Source: Opitutaceae bacterium (GTDB lineage Bacteria; Verrucomicrobiota; Verrucomicrobiia; Opitutales; Opitutaceae). Taken from it: a DNA stretch of 64,000 bases. The stretch lies in the NCBI GenBank assembly GCA_023269585.1, contig JAHFTC010000001.1:1-64000 (forward strand), read 5' to 3'. The notes beneath the pieces were generated by a model, which was given only the letters and a program-made list of their open reading frames with translations, searched no databases and was not told where the DNA came from. Both the position numbers and the translations under genes were made by a program. Shown one piece after another: positions 1-8,705 of the stretch. The first letter of the stretch is position 1. Each line of letters starts with the position of its first letter.

Positions 1-180
1 GTGCAGGCCGAGGCGGACGAGCATCGCGCCGGTGGTGCGGGTGTCCTCGCTGGCGATCACCGAGGCCGTGCCGAGGATGGCGCGGGCGCGGTCGGAGAGG
101 TCGGCGAGGTTGCCGATCGGGGTGGCGACGACGTAGCAGTGGCCCGGTTGCGCGGTGAGGGAGGTGTTGACGTCGCTCAT
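1..180 (-). CDS. rsmI: 16S rRNA 2'-O-ribose methyltransferase RsmI, N-terminal part
   Basis: Only the first 60 codons lie in the window; the gene runs off the left edge. The protein begins MSDVNTSLTAQPG and then shows the tetrapyrrole-methylase-type start CYVVATPIGNLADLSDRA followed by ASVIASEDTRTTGAML. The ATPIGNL and EDTR signatures are typical of RsmI, which uses SAM to methylate the ribose of C1402 in 16S rRNA. A bidirectional terminator-like hairpin lies upstream, after the small lipoprotein gene on the same strand, so this gene probably has its own promoter between 181 and 362. Confidence 0.9.
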   Translation of the reverse strand, partial: MSDVNTSLTAQPGHCYVVATPIGNLADLSDRARAILGTASVIASEDTRTTGAMLVRLGLH

Positions 181-362
181 GTGGTGAGGTTTTCGCGCGG
201 CGCGCGGCAGGCGGCAAACGCTAAGCGAAGCGTCGGATCAGTCAGTCGCGTGAGGAGGGGCGAGAGGCGAGCGGCAGATCGGGATAGCCGGTGGAGGCCT
301 CGCGTTTTCGGACCGGTGAGGATTCGGCAAAGGGCGATGCCGAGGCCCGCCGTGCGGACGCG

Positions 363-395
363 AAAAAGCCCGGGCGGGGAGCCCGGGCGGAAAAA
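363..395 (-). terminator. Rho-independent terminator-like hairpin
   Basis: Two copies of the self-complementary octamer GCCCGGGC (368-375 and 381-388) surround a GGGGA loop. Five A residues lie before and five after, so on the minus strand the stem is followed by a T run. It ends the lipoprotein gene at 414-578. Confidence 0.75.
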
Positions 396-413
396 CGGAG
401 GGGGCGCGTCGGC

Positions 414-578
414 TCAGCGGCCGGCGCCGGGGGTGCTGCCCATGCCGGGCACGTTGCCTTCCCACGTCTGGGGGCGGCTCCACGGAATGGAGTCCTCCTC
501 TTCCTTGGAGACGCAGCCGGTGACGAGGAGGGTGGTGAGACCGAGGAGAGCGGCGAGCAGGAGGCGTTTGAGCGACAT
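414..578 (-). CDS. Small lipoprotein, 54 aa, unknown function
   Basis: The reading frame extends upstream, but the ATG at 578 gives a textbook lipoprotein signal: MSLKRLLL, a hydrophobic stretch and the lipobox LVTGC with the acylated Cys at residue 22. The mature part is only about 32 residues (VSKEEEDSIPWSRPQTWEG and a Gly/Pro-rich end), so it is a small lipid-anchored peptide of the inner or outer membrane. The tail has no recognisable domain. The gene is followed at once by a strong terminator hairpin, which supports a real, separately transcribed small gene. Function is unknown. Confidence 0.7.
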   Translation of the reverse strand: MSLKRLLLAALLGLTTLLVTGCVSKEEEDSIPWSRPQTWEGNVPGMGSTPGAGR

Positions 579-792
579 GGTGAAGAAAAGTGGGGGGACG
601 TTTGCAGCGCGGCGGGCGGTTGGCAAGGGGCAAGCCGGCGGGTCGCGGGGCTGCTTCGGATGGACTGAAGGCGGCGGAGTTTGTTCCCGGAGGCGGGGGT
701 GGGTCGGGGGAACGAGGGGCGCGGGCTCGCGGGATTCTCCGGTCACGCGTGAGGCTTGGCAAACCGGCGGAACACTGCGAAGGGTGTCGCGC

Positions 793-1875
793 ATGCAGAG
801 TCTGGCCGATCTTTCGCCCGAGGAGTTCGCCGCCCGCGTCGTCGCGTGGGGTGGGCGGCCCGTGCACGCGCGGCAGATTCTGCGGCTGTTCTACGAGCGC
901 GACGGGGCGGTGCCGTGGGCGGAGCTCGTGCTGCCGCGCGGGCTGCGCGACCAGATCGAGGGCGAGCTGCGCGCGGGGCCCGCCGAGGTGGCGGCGCGGC
1001 AGGTGGCGGCCGACGGCACCACGAAGCTGCTACTGCGTCTCGATGACGCGCGCACGGTCGAGGCGGTGCTGATGCCGGACTGGAAGGGCGAGCGCGCGGC
1101 GGGTTGTCTGTCGTCGCAGGTTGGTTGCGCGATGGGCTGCGATTTCTGTGCGACGGCGCAGGGCGGTTTCGGGCGCAACCTGACGGCGGGCGAGATCGTG
1201 GACCAGTTCCTGGCGTTGCGGCGCGAGGCGCGCGCGGCGGGGCGGCGGTTGCAGACGCTCGTCTTCATGGGCATGGGCGAGCCGCTCCTGAACCTCGACC
1301 ACGTGAGGGCTGCGGTGGGGCGGATCAGCGGCAACGGCCTCGGTGCGCTCGGCCGCAGGCAGATCACGGTCTCGACCGTGGGCATCGTGCCGGGGATCGA
1401 GGCGCTCGCGGCGGGCGGGCTGGTGGTGGCGCTGGCGGTGTCGTTGCATGCTCCCGACGATGCGACGCGCGCGCGGCTGCTGCCGATGGGGCGGCGCTAC
1501 GGGGTGGAGGAGATCCTCGCCGCCGCGGACCGCTATCAGGCGGCGACGGAGCGCATCAGCACGATCCAGTACTGCCTGCTGGCCGGGGTGAACGACTCGC
1601 CGGAGCACGCGCGGGCGTTGGCGGCGTTGATGGAGGGGCGGCGCATGCACGTGAATCTGTTGCGCTACAACCCGACCGGCGCGGGCCTCTCCGGCACCAT
1701 CTACGAGCCGCCGGCGCCCGAGAGCATCGAGGCTTTCCTGCAGGTGCTGCGCGACGGCGGTGTGGTGGCGCACTACCGACGGCCGCGCGGCGACGGCATC
1801 GACGCGGCGTGCGGCCAGCTGCGGGGCCGGCACGCGGCGCAGACGGCGGACGAGGGCGGTTCGCCGGTGGGTTGA
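793..1875 (+). CDS. rlmN: 23S rRNA / tRNA adenine-C2 methyltransferase RlmN
   Basis: Radical SAM enzyme that methylates C2 of A2503 in 23S rRNA, and A37 of some tRNAs in known homologues. The 360-residue protein has the 4Fe-4S motif C112-x3-C116-x2-C119 (CAMGCDFC), the GMGEPLLN motif, a VSLHAPDD strand and a conserved C-terminal Cys in DAACGQL, which is the methyl-carrying Cys of the family. The frame is open back to base 1, but the family N-terminus fits the ATG at 793 (MQSLADLSPEEF); the upstream part is non-coding repeat and intergenic sequence. Usual family length is 350-400 residues. Confidence 0.93.
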   Translation: MQSLADLSPEEFAARVVAWGGRPVHARQILRLFYERDGAVPWAELVLPRGLRDQIEGELRAGPAEVAARQVAADGTTKLLLRLDDARTVEAVLMPDWKGERAAGCLSSQVGCAMGCDFCATAQGGFGRNLTAGEIVDQFLALRREARAAGRRLQTLVFMGMGEPLLNLDHVRAAVGRISGNGLGALGRRQITVSTVGIVPGIEALAAGGLVVALAVSLHAPDDATRARLLPMGRRYGVEEILAAADRYQAATERISTIQYCLLAGVNDSPEHARALAALMEGRRMHVNLLRYNPTGAGLSGTIYEPPAPESIEAFLQVLRDGGVVAHYRRPRGDGIDAACGQLRGRHAAQTADEGGSPVG

Positions 1876-1887
1876 GCGAGCCGGCCG

Positions 1888-2040
1888 ATGGCCGTGGCGG
1901 GGCAATCGACGAAGGCCGGGCAGATACGGGAAATGGGCGGGGCGGTGCTGCCGAAGCCCTTCCCCGCGGAGACCCAGCTGGCTGCGCTCGCGCGCGTGCT
2001 GCAGAGCGCCGGCGCGGTCGCGGGCCAATGGGGTTGGTGA
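1888..2040 (+). pseudogene. Possible remnant of a response-regulator receiver domain
   Basis: A 50-codon frame in the gap between rlmN and the CLC gene encodes GGAVLPKPFPAETQLAALAR and then VLQSAG. This resembles the last beta strand and helix of a receiver (REC) domain, in which a Lys-Pro-Phe motif precedes the final helix. No aspartate-bearing half is present upstream, so if the resemblance is real this is a 3' remnant of a lost response-regulator gene. It could instead be a chance reading of GC-rich intergenic DNA. Confidence 0.35.
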
Positions 2041-2203
2041 CCGCGGTTCGCTCGGTGGAAGGGCGGCAGAAGTTGCTCGAAGGCGGCGGGACTTCGCGCT
2101 ACGCGTAGGGGCCCCGCATGGCTCCATCCTTCCAACACACCAGCGCGACGCCCGATCTGGGCCGAAGAGGCGGCGCGCGGGCGCGGCGGGTGGAGGGGCG
2201 GCG

Positions 2204-3523
2204 ATGAAACGCCTGCTGGATTGGCGCGAACCCGTGCGCGCGGTGGGGCAGATGGTGCGTGCGACGGCGTTGGCCGCGCCGGTGGGCGTGTTGGCGGGGT
2301 CGGCCAGCGCGCTGTTCCTGTGGTCGCTCGACCGCGTCACGGAGCTGCGGTGGGCGCACAGCTGGTTGCTCTATCTGTTGCCGGTGGCGGGAATGCTCGT
2401 CGGCTGGTTGTACCAGCGGCACGGCAAGGATTCGGGCGCGGGCAACAATCTTATCATCGACCAGATCCACTCCCCGGGCGGCGGGGTGCCGGCGCGGATG
2501 GCGCCGCTGGTGCTCGTGGGCACGTTGCTCACGCATCTGTGCGGCGGCTCGGCCGGCCGCGAGGGCACGGCGGTGCAGATGGGCGGCAGCCTGGCGAGCC
2601 TCTACGCGCGGGTGCTGCGCATCGGACCGGAGAACCTGCGGGTGCTGCTGATGGCCGGCGTGGCCGCGGGGTTCGGCTCGGTGTTCGGCACGCCGTTGGC
2701 GGGCGCGGTCTTCGCGATGGAGGTCCTGGTGATCGGGCGTATCCACTACGCGGCGGTGTTGCCGGTACTGGTGGCGAGCGTGGTGGCCGACGCAACCTGT
2801 TCGGCCTGGGGAATCAACCACACGCAGTACCACATCGCGTTCGCCAAAACCGTGGGGGTTCCGGAGGTGCGCGACGGCTGGCTGGTCGTGAAGGTCGTGC
2901 TCGCGGCGGTGGTCTTCGGGCTGGTGAGCCGGTTCTTCGCGGAGTTCACGCATCTGCTCCAGCGCGGCTACCGGCGCGTGGCGCCCCAGGCCTGGCTGCA
3001 GCCGGCTCTCGGCGGCGTGGCGGTGATCGCGCTTTTCTGGCTGCTGGGCACGGGCGACTACCTCGGGCTCGGGGTGCGCGGCGAGCATCCCGGTTCGGTC
3101 ACGCTGCTGTCGGCTTTCGAGGCCGGCGGGGCCACGCCGTGGAGCTGGTGGTGGAAGCTGGTGTTCACGGCGGTGACGCTGGCCGCGGGTTTCAAGGGCG
3201 GCGAGGTGACGCCGTTGTTCTTCATTGGAGCGACGCTCGGCAATGCGCTCGCCGTGGCGCTCGGGGCGCCGGTGGACTTGTTCGCCGGGTTGGGCTTCAT
3301 CGCGGTCTTCGCCGGCGCGACGAACACACCGCTGGCCTGCACGATCCTGGGCATCGAGTTGTTCGGTGCCGAGCACACGGTGTTTTTCGCGCTGGCCTGT
3401 TTCATCGCGTACTACAGCAGCGGGCACACCGGCATCTACCCCGCGCAGCGCATCGGCGTGCCGAAGCACGGCGGCGGTGGACTCTCCGAGGGCACGACGT
3501 TGCGCGAGGCCCGCGGGCGGTGA
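2204..3523 (+). CDS. CLC-family voltage-gated chloride channel / anion:proton antiporter
   Basis: Integral membrane protein of 439 residues with about ten hydrophobic segments. CLC signatures are visible: the GREG-type motif in GGSAGREGTAVQMGG (its Glu matches the gating glutamate of transporters), and GFKGGEVTPLFFIGATLG, the equivalent of the GGxFxPxLxxGAxxG motif near the C-terminus. The first filter motif reads SGAGNNLIIDQIHSP instead of the classical GSGIP, so ion preference cannot be assigned. No regulatory CBS domains follow. The start is set by the ATG at 2204 with GGAGGGG at 2192-2198; the frame is open further upstream without support. No fluoride-riboswitch fold was seen upstream. 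Confidence 0.85.
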   Translation: MKRLLDWREPVRAVGQMVRATALAAPVGVLAGSASALFLWSLDRVTELRWAHSWLLYLLPVAGMLVGWLYQRHGKDSGAGNNLIIDQIHSPGGGVPARMAPLVLVGTLLTHLCGGSAGREGTAVQMGGSLASLYARVLRIGPENLRVLLMAGVAAGFGSVFGTPLAGAVFAMEVLVIGRIHYAAVLPVLVASVVADATCSAWGINHTQYHIAFAKTVGVPEVRDGWLVVKVVLAAVVFGLVSRFFAEFTHLLQRGYRRVAPQAWLQPALGGVAVIALFWLLGTGDYLGLGVRGEHPGSVTLLSAFEAGGATPWSWWWKLVFTAVTLAAGFKGGEVTPLFFIGATLGNALAVALGAPVDLFAGLGFIAVFAGATNTPLACTILGIELFGAEHTVFFALACFIAYYSSGHTGIYPAQRIGVPKHGGGGLSEGTTLREARGR

Positions 3524-3560
3524 GGCGGCGGAGCGGCGGGGGGGGCGGCGGCGGGGGACG

Positions 3561-3905
3561 TCAACTGTGTGAGCGGCTTAAACGGTGGAGTTCGGTCGCA
3601 GCGCCACCGATGAGCGCCTCCTTCTTGGCGCGTGACCAGCCTTTGAGCTGGGCCTCGCGGTGTCGCGCGTCCGAAAACGAAGCAAACAACTCGATGCGCA
3701 GGAGGGCTTCGGGCGGGTCGAGGTTCGTGGTGCGACAGGCCCGCCCGGCGGCGTGGTCGGTCAGGCGCTGGTCCAAGTCGTTTGAGCACCCGACATAGAT
3801 TATCCCCGACCGGAGCCGTAGGAAGTAGACTACTGCAGTGCCTCGTGACAGTCCCGGGGCCAGACGCCGTGCCGCCTCGAGCAAGAAGTCTCGATGCTCA
3901 GTCAT
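3561..3905 (-). CDS. GIY-YIG nuclease-family protein
   Basis: A 114-residue single-domain protein. The fold signature is present as VVYFLRLRSGIIYVGCSNDL (the GIY...YVG pair), then LDQRLTDHAAG and a late Glu/Lys segment (EAQLKGWSRAKKEALI) as in small UPF0213-like GIY-YIG proteins. These are thought to be DNA-binding or nicking enzymes, but cellular roles are mostly unknown. The gene lies just beyond a long inverted repeat that follows tRNA-Gln on the same strand, so it could be read through from the tRNA promoter. Confidence 0.8.
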   Translation of the reverse strand: MTEHRDFLLEAARRLAPGLSRGTAVVYFLRLRSGIIYVGCSNDLDQRLTDHAAGRACRTTNLDPPEALLRIELFASFSDARHREAQLKGWSRAKKEALIGGAATELHRLSRSHS

Positions 3906-3925
3906 ACCAATGGAAGAATTTGCCC

Positions 3926-4009
3926 TTCGACGCGCTTCGCTTGCTCAGGGCCACTCGTCGCGCTCGTTTTGGCGCTGGCCGCAGGCCGCGAGCAAGCGAA
4001 GCGCGTCGA
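3926..4009. repeat. Long inverted repeat next to tRNA-Gln
   Basis: Arms at 3927-3946 and 3990-4009 are perfectly complementary over 20 bases (TCGACGCGCTTCGCTTGCTC and its reverse complement), separated by a 43-base loop. The repeat starts one base after the CCA end of tRNA-Gln and ends before the GIY-YIG gene. There is no T run, so simple termination is not obvious; it may be a processing hairpin or a dispersed palindromic repeat. Confidence 0.7.
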
Positions 4010-4010
4010 G

Positions 4011-4084
4011 TGGCTGCCCGGCCTGGATTCGAACCAGGACTAGGTGAGTCAAAGTCACCTGTGCTACCCTTACACCACCAGGCA
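4011..4084 (-). tRNA. tRNA-Gln (anticodon TTG)
   Basis: Read on the minus strand, a full cloverleaf can be drawn. The 5' acceptor TGCCTGG pairs with CCGGGCA, followed by discriminator G and an encoded CCA. The anticodon stem GGTGA/TCACC has loop CTTTGAC with anticodon TTG. The T arm is CCTGG-TTCGAAT-CCAGG. The T1-A72 pair and G73 are the usual glutamine identity features. Confidence 0.93.
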
Positions 4085-4448
4085 GTGTGTGCGAGCGGCG
4101 GAACGTGCCGGTGTCGTCGCGGGCCGTCAAGGGCGGAGGCGGGCTTTCCCGGCCGGCTGCTCTTTTTGAAGGGCGGCGAAACCGTGTGGCTGCAGGCGAG
4201 AGGCGAGTGTCGAGGGACAGGCTCCGAAACGTCGGTGGCACAATCAGAGTCGCTCGGCGGCTCCGGGTTCTCCTCGGTGTTCTGGTTCTCGTCACTCCTC
4301 CGCTCGACTCTCGACGGAATGATCACGACTAAACTGCGGACCGGTCCGGCCGATAGGTGGTCATGGCGTTTGCGGCCGGCGGTTCACACAAAAGTGGCCG
4401 GCGGACGGTCGCGGGTGCCTGTGGCGCTATCGTACGTTTCCCATCACT
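4085..4448. other. Intergenic region with degenerate repeat words
   Basis: No convincing gene in 364 bases. It holds a copy of the GCGAGAGGCGAGTGTCGAGG word (around 4196-4215), which recurs near 33700, 33805 and 44970, and a TTCT/CTCG-rich stretch at 4265-4300. It must also carry the promoters for the tRNA (leftward) and the sensor gene at 4449 (rightward), but none stands out. Confidence 0.5.
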
Positions 4449-5000
4449 ATGAAGACCAGACTGCTTCCCATCTGCGCGACCATCGTCGCTTGTGCACTCA
4501 CCCTCTGTTTGCGCGCCCAGGTCGATCCGGCGATCCAGGCCAAGATCGATGCCGAGATCGCCACCGCCAAGGCGCTCGCCGCCGAACCCGCCATCGTCGC
4601 AGCGGTGAAGGGCTACAACGCCGCGCCGTCGGCCGACGCGCAGGCGATGAACCAGGAAAAATGGAAGACGCTCACACTCCTGGATCCGTTGGTCCGCTCT
4701 TTCTCCAAGAATGCCGCCGCCGAGGTGCTGAAAACACGCAAAACCGCTCTCGTGACCGAGGCGTTTCTCTCGGGGGCCGACGGTGGCAAGGTCGCGTTTC
4801 TCGCGAAACCGTCGAACTGGACCCACAAGGGCAAGGCCAAGCACGACCAGCCGATGGAGGGCCAGATTTGGCAGGGCGAAATCGAGGTCGATGAATCCAC
4901 CGGCCTCCAGCAGGTCCAGGTGGCGGTGCCGGTGCTCGACGGCGACAAGCCGGTCGGCGCGCTCGTCATCGGTCTGAGCGTGACGAAGATGAAGGGCTGA
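4449..5000 (+). CDS. Secreted stand-alone PDC/Cache-like sensor protein
   Basis: A 183-residue protein with a signal peptide ([23 protein letters not shown]) and a single periplasmic domain. Features such as [49 protein letters not shown] and the final LSVTKMKG resemble the beta sheet of PDC/Cache ligand-binding domains, with the typical PV-x-D/G-x-VGxL ending. It has no membrane anchor or output domain. A chemoreceptor gene follows 32 bases downstream on the same strand, so a role as a soluble ligand-binding partner of that receptor is a reasonable inference. Confidence 0.6.
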   Translation: MKTRLLPICATIVACALTLCLRAQVDPAIQAKIDAEIATAKALAAEPAIVAAVKGYNAAPSADAQAMNQEKWKTLTLLDPLVRSFSKNAAAEVLKTRKTALVTEAFLSGADGGKVAFLAKPSNWTHKGKAKHDQPMEGQIWQGEIEVDESTGLQQVQVAVPVLDGDKPVGALVIGLSVTKMKG

Positions 5001-5032
5001 CGGCCGCCATCCCCCTGCGAATCCATTTTCCC

Positions 5033-6517
5033 ATGTCGCGCGCCCGGAGCCTGCCGCAGTTGCTGTTGATTCTGGTGACCGGGTTTGCCGTCGTGATGGC
5101 GGCCACGGTCACTTTGTTGCTGTTGACCGCCCAGCGCCAACGCGTTCGCCAGGAGCAGGCCGAACGCGACATTGTCGCGGCTTTCCAGCAGTCCAACGTG
5201 TTGCGTCAGCGGATCGGGACCGGTCGGTCTCTGGTCCAGACTCTGGTGCGGTCCCGCGATCCGGACGAGATCGAGCAGATCCTCGCCAAAGCCAAGGCGG
5301 CTGATGTCGAGATCGCCAAGGAGCTCGGAACCGCCGGTGCTGCGACGCGAGCGGCCTGGCAGCGGCTCAACGAGCGAGAGGCCAAGGCGACGGAGGCCGT
5401 GCTGCTCGGAGACACCGGCCGCGCCTCGGAGTTGCTGCTGCAGGAAGTCGCCCCGGCCGTCGGGGCCCTGGACCAGGCGATCGAGCAGGAGTTGAGCGAG
5501 CAACAGACGCAGCAGAGCCAACGCCTGGCCGCCGAACGCGCCGCCCTCCAGCGCGCGAACTTTTTGATCACCACCGTCGCAGTCGTGACCTTGGCCGGCT
5601 TGGTCGCCTTCGGCTTTCTTCTCCGGCGAAACCTGACGCGCCGGCTGGCGGGAACCGCCGGAGCGCTCGGCCAGATGAGTCGCCAACTTAAGGGTACGCT
5701 GCACGAGCTGGGCGACACCAGCAAACTGTTGGCCGATGGCGCGAGCCAGCAGGCCTCGTCGCTCGAGGAAACCAGCGCGACCCTCGAGGAGATCTCGAGC
5801 ATGACCAAGCGCAACGCGGAGAACGCCGGCACCGCGCGCGAGATCGTGCGGGCGACCCGGACCGCGGCCGAGGCCGGGCATGGCGACATGAAGGAGATGA
5901 CCAGCGCGGTGGCGGCGATCAAGACGTCCTCGGACCAGATCGCATCGATCATCAAGACCATCGACGAGATCGCTTTCCAGACGAACATCCTCGCCCTCAA
6001 CGCCGCGGTCGAGGCCGCCCGGGCGGGCGAAGCCGGGGCGGGTTTCGCCGTCGTGGCCGAGGAGGTGCGCAACCTCGCCCAGCGCAGCGCGGTTGCTGCG
6101 CGCGAGACGGCGGCGAAGATCGAGGATGCCGTGCGGCGCACCGGCGAAGGGGTGCGCATCAGCGACAAGGTCGGGCGGGCACTGGAGGAGATTGTCACGC
6201 GGGTCCGGCGTACCGACGACCTGATCACCGAAATCGCGACCGCCAGCGGCGAGCAGAGCAGCGGGCTCGACCAGCTCAATTCCGCGATGGCCTCGATGGA
6301 CAAGGTCACACAGGCCAACGCCGCCAGCGCCGAGGAGACTTCCGCGGCCGCCCAGGACCTCAATTCCCAGGCGTCGGCCCTCGTGGCCGCCGTCACGGAC
6401 CTCAACCGGCTCGCCGGCTTGGCGGACGAGGGTGTTCAAACCGCCCCGGGCTCCGCCGCCGCGCCGCCGCCGGCCACGGGCGCGACGCAGCCGCGGATGC
6501 GAGCGATGGCGCACTGA
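5033..6517 (+). CDS. Methyl-accepting chemotaxis protein
   Basis: A 494-residue transducer. TM1 is near residues 8-33 and TM2 near 178-200 ([20 protein letters not shown]), enclosing a short helical periplasmic region without a PAS or Cache domain. The cytoplasmic part carries the conserved hairpin tip [20 protein letters not shown], then [20 protein letters not shown]. Gln/Glu pairs in [13 protein letters not shown] and [11 protein letters not shown] are likely methylation sites. A HAMP domain is not obvious. The gene follows a secreted sensor-domain protein, which could supply the ligand specificity its own short periplasmic loop lacks. A cheD gene lies far downstream at 59911-60444. Confidence 0.88.
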   Translation: MSRARSLPQLLLILVTGFAVVMAATVTLLLLTAQRQRVRQEQAERDIVAAFQQSNVLRQRIGTGRSLVQTLVRSRDPDEIEQILAKAKAADVEIAKELGTAGAATRAAWQRLNEREAKATEAVLLGDTGRASELLLQEVAPAVGALDQAIEQELSEQQTQQSQRLAAERAALQRANFLITTVAVVTLAGLVAFGFLLRRNLTRRLAGTAGALGQMSRQLKGTLHELGDTSKLLADGASQQASSLEETSATLEEISSMTKRNAENAGTAREIVRATRTAAEAGHGDMKEMTSAVAAIKTSSDQIASIIKTIDEIAFQTNILALNAAVEAARAGEAGAGFAVVAEEVRNLAQRSAVAARETAAKIEDAVRRTGEGVRISDKVGRALEEIVTRVRRTDDLITEIATASGEQSSGLDQLNSAMASMDKVTQANAASAEETSAAAQDLNSQASALVAAVTDLNRLAGLADEGVQTAPGSAAAPPPATGATQPRMRAMAH

Positions 6518-6621
6518 CGGTCGGGCCGGAACAGGGCGAGGCGGGCGGAGTCCCGGCACCGGCGTGGTGCAAATAGCGTTTGCGCCGGGGTGGGCCGGCG
6601 TTTCTCCTCGCATTTTCGCCC

Positions 6622-8400
6622 ATGAAACTCTGGTCGCAGACCTTCATTCCCACGCTCAAGGAAAGCCCGGCCGACGCCGAGATCGCGTCGCACAAACTGC
6701 TGCTCCGCGCCGGCCTCGTGCGCAAGCTCACCGGCGGCGTGTACACCTACCTGCCGCTCGGCCTGAAGGCCCTCCAGAAGATCAGCCAGATCTGCCGCGA
6801 GGAGATGGAACGCGCCGGCGCCATCGAGGTGCTCATGCCGCATCTCCATCCGGCGGAGACATGGCAGGCGGGCCCGCGCTGGAACGCCGTGCGCGAGGTC
6901 ATGTACTCGGTCTCCAGCGCCGGCGCCGGCAAACGCGCCCCGGCCGAGCCCGAGATGGTGCTGGGGCCGACGCACGAGGAAGTCGTCACGCCGCTGATCG
7001 CGGGCGATGTCACCAGCTACCGCGACCTGCCGAAGAACATTTTCCAGATCCAGACGAAGTTCCGGAACGAGATCCGCCCGCGCTACGGCCTGATGCGCGC
7101 CCGCGAGTTCGTGATGAAGGACGGCTACTCCTTCGACGTCGACGACGCCGCGGCGATCGTCAGCTACCAGAAGATGAAGGAGGCGTACCAGAAGTTCTTC
7201 GCCCGCTGCGGGCTGAAGGCCATCAGCGTCGAGGCCGACACCGGCGTGATGGGCGGTGCGTTCTCGCACGAGTTCATGGTGCCCGCCGAAGTGGGCGACG
7301 ACGATGTCGTCTATAACGAGGCCTCCGGCTACGCGGCCAACCGCGAGAAGGCCACGAGCGGTATCATCCCCGCGGATCTCGCCGACGCCGCCCCGGCGGG
7401 CGCGATCGAGGAGTTCGCCACCCCCGGCGCCACGACGATCAACGCGTTGACGAAGGAGCCGTACAACGTGGCCGCCGACCGGCAGTTCAAGACGCTCGTC
7501 TACATGGGCGACGGCAAGCCGTTCCTTGTGATCATGCGCGGCTGCGACGATCTCGAGGAGGCGAAGCTCGGCTCGCTCGGGTTCACCCTTTTCCGCCCGG
7601 CCACGCCGGACGAGATCGTGCCGGTGATGGGCGCGAAGCCCGGTTCACTCGGCGCCGTGAAGGGCTCGCTCGCCAACGCGGGCGCGTTCGCCGGCATCTT
7701 CGCCGACAACGCGATCCGCCTGATCGGCAACGGCGTGACCGGCGCGAACAAGGACGGTTTCCACCTGCGCAACGTCAACGTGACCCGCGACCTCGCGATC
7801 ACGAAGTTCGGCGATTTCCGCCGCGTGCGTGAGGGCGAGCCCTGCCCGAAGTCGGGCCAGCCGCTGAAGATCGCCCGGGCGATCGAGGTCGGCCACGTGT
7901 TCAAGCTCGGCACGAAGTATTCGGAAAAGTTCAACGCGACCTTCACCGACGACCAGAAGCAGGTGAAGCCGATGGTCATGGGCTGCTACGGCATCGGCGT
8001 GAGCCGCACCTTGCAGGCCGTGATCGAGCAGGCCAACGACGCCGACGGCCTGCGCTGGCCGTGGAATGTCGCTCCGTACCACGTGGTCGTCACGCTCCTC
8101 GACCCGAAGGTGCCGGAGATCGCCGAGCTCGGGAAGAAGCTCGCCGCCGCGGCCGAGGCCGCCGGCGCCGAGGTGCTCATCGACGACCGCGACGAACGCC
8201 CGGGCGTGAAGTTCAAGGACGCCGACCTGATCGGTATCCCGGTGCGCGTGACGATCGGCGGCAAGGGCCTGAAGGAAGGCGTCGTCGAGCTGAAGCTGCG
8301 CAACTCGAAGGATGTCGCCAAGGTGCCCGTGGCCGAGGCGGCGGAAAAGATCGCCCAGACCGTGCGCGACTGCGCGGCGGCGGCCAACCCGGTGGCATGA
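6622..8400 (+). CDS. proS: Prolyl-tRNA synthetase
   Basis: Class II aminoacyl-tRNA synthetase of 592 residues that charges tRNA-Pro. The N-terminus MKLWSQTFIPTLKESPADAE, the segments LLRAGLVRKLTGGVYTYLPL and VLGPTHEEVVTPLI, FRNEIRPRYGLMRAREFVMK (motif 2), and YGIGVSRTLQAVIEQ (motif 3) are diagnostic. The editing insertion domain of bacterial ProRS lies between roughly residues 220 and 400. The anticodon-binding domain follows, with DDRDERPGVKFKDADLIGIP. The frame opens 14 codons earlier, but homologues begin at the ATG at 6622. Its stop codon overlaps the clpS start (ATGA). Confidence 0.95.
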   Translation: MKLWSQTFIPTLKESPADAEIASHKLLLRAGLVRKLTGGVYTYLPLGLKALQKISQICREEMERAGAIEVLMPHLHPAETWQAGPRWNAVREVMYSVSSAGAGKRAPAEPEMVLGPTHEEVVTPLIAGDVTSYRDLPKNIFQIQTKFRNEIRPRYGLMRAREFVMKDGYSFDVDDAAAIVSYQKMKEAYQKFFARCGLKAISVEADTGVMGGAFSHEFMVPAEVGDDDVVYNEASGYAANREKATSGIIPADLADAAPAGAIEEFATPGATTINALTKEPYNVAADRQFKTLVYMGDGKPFLVIMRGCDDLEEAKLGSLGFTLFRPATPDEIVPVMGAKPGSLGAVKGSLANAGAFAGIFADNAIRLIGNGVTGANKDGFHLRNVNVTRDLAITKFGDFRRVREGEPCPKSGQPLKIARAIEVGHVFKLGTKYSEKFNATFTDDQKQVKPMVMGCYGIGVSRTLQAVIEQANDADGLRWPWNVAPYHVVVTLLDPKVPEIAELGKKLAAAAEAAGAEVLIDDRDERPGVKFKDADLIGIPVRVTIGGKGLKEGVVELKLRNSKDVAKVPVAEAAEKIAQTVRDCAAAANPVA

Positions 8401-8705
8401 GCGTCGCGGCGCCCAAGACCAAGCGGAAGACTGCGACGCGGAAGAAAGCCGCGCCGAAGGCCAGTTCGCCGTGGCTGGTCGTCGTGCACAACGACCCGGT
8501 GAACCTCATGTCGTACGTGGTGCTCGTCTTCAAAAAGGTCCTCGGGTTCACGGAGGCGAAGGCGCGCAAGCACATGCTGGAGGTCCACCGGAAGGGCCGC
8601 TCGGTGGTGTGGTCCGGCGAGCGCGAGCGCGCCGAGGCGTACGCGCACACGCTGCAGACGTGGCAGCTTTCCGCCCAGATCGAGCGCTCCTCCGATGGAA
8701 CATAA
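8397..8705 (+). CDS. clpS: ATP-dependent Clp protease adaptor ClpS
   Basis: A 102-residue N-end-rule adaptor that delivers substrates to ClpA/ClpC. After a basic Lys/Ala-rich N-terminus it shows WLVVVHNDPVNLMSYVVLVF, the VxxxNDxxNxxxYVxxV core, then ARKHMLEVHRKGRSVVWSGE and ERAEAYAHTLQTW, all typical of ClpS. The start ATG overlaps the proS stop by 4 bases, so it is translationally coupled. The basic N-terminal extension of about 20 residues is longer than in E. coli ClpS. Confidence 0.9.
   Translation: MSVAAPKTKRKTATRKKAAPKASSPWLVVVHNDPVNLMSYVVLVFKKVLGFTEAKARKHMLEVHRKGRSVVWSGERERAEAYAHTLQTWQLSAQIERSSDGT

Noticed and set aside
238-867. 209-codon minus-strand frame across the rlmN start
   Set aside because: Pro/Arg/His-rich antisense translation that overlaps rlmN; no domain or signal.
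2040-2203. Fluoride riboswitch upstream of the CLC gene
   Set aside because: The leader was read for the conserved GG-ATGG ... pseudoknot pattern and it is not there.
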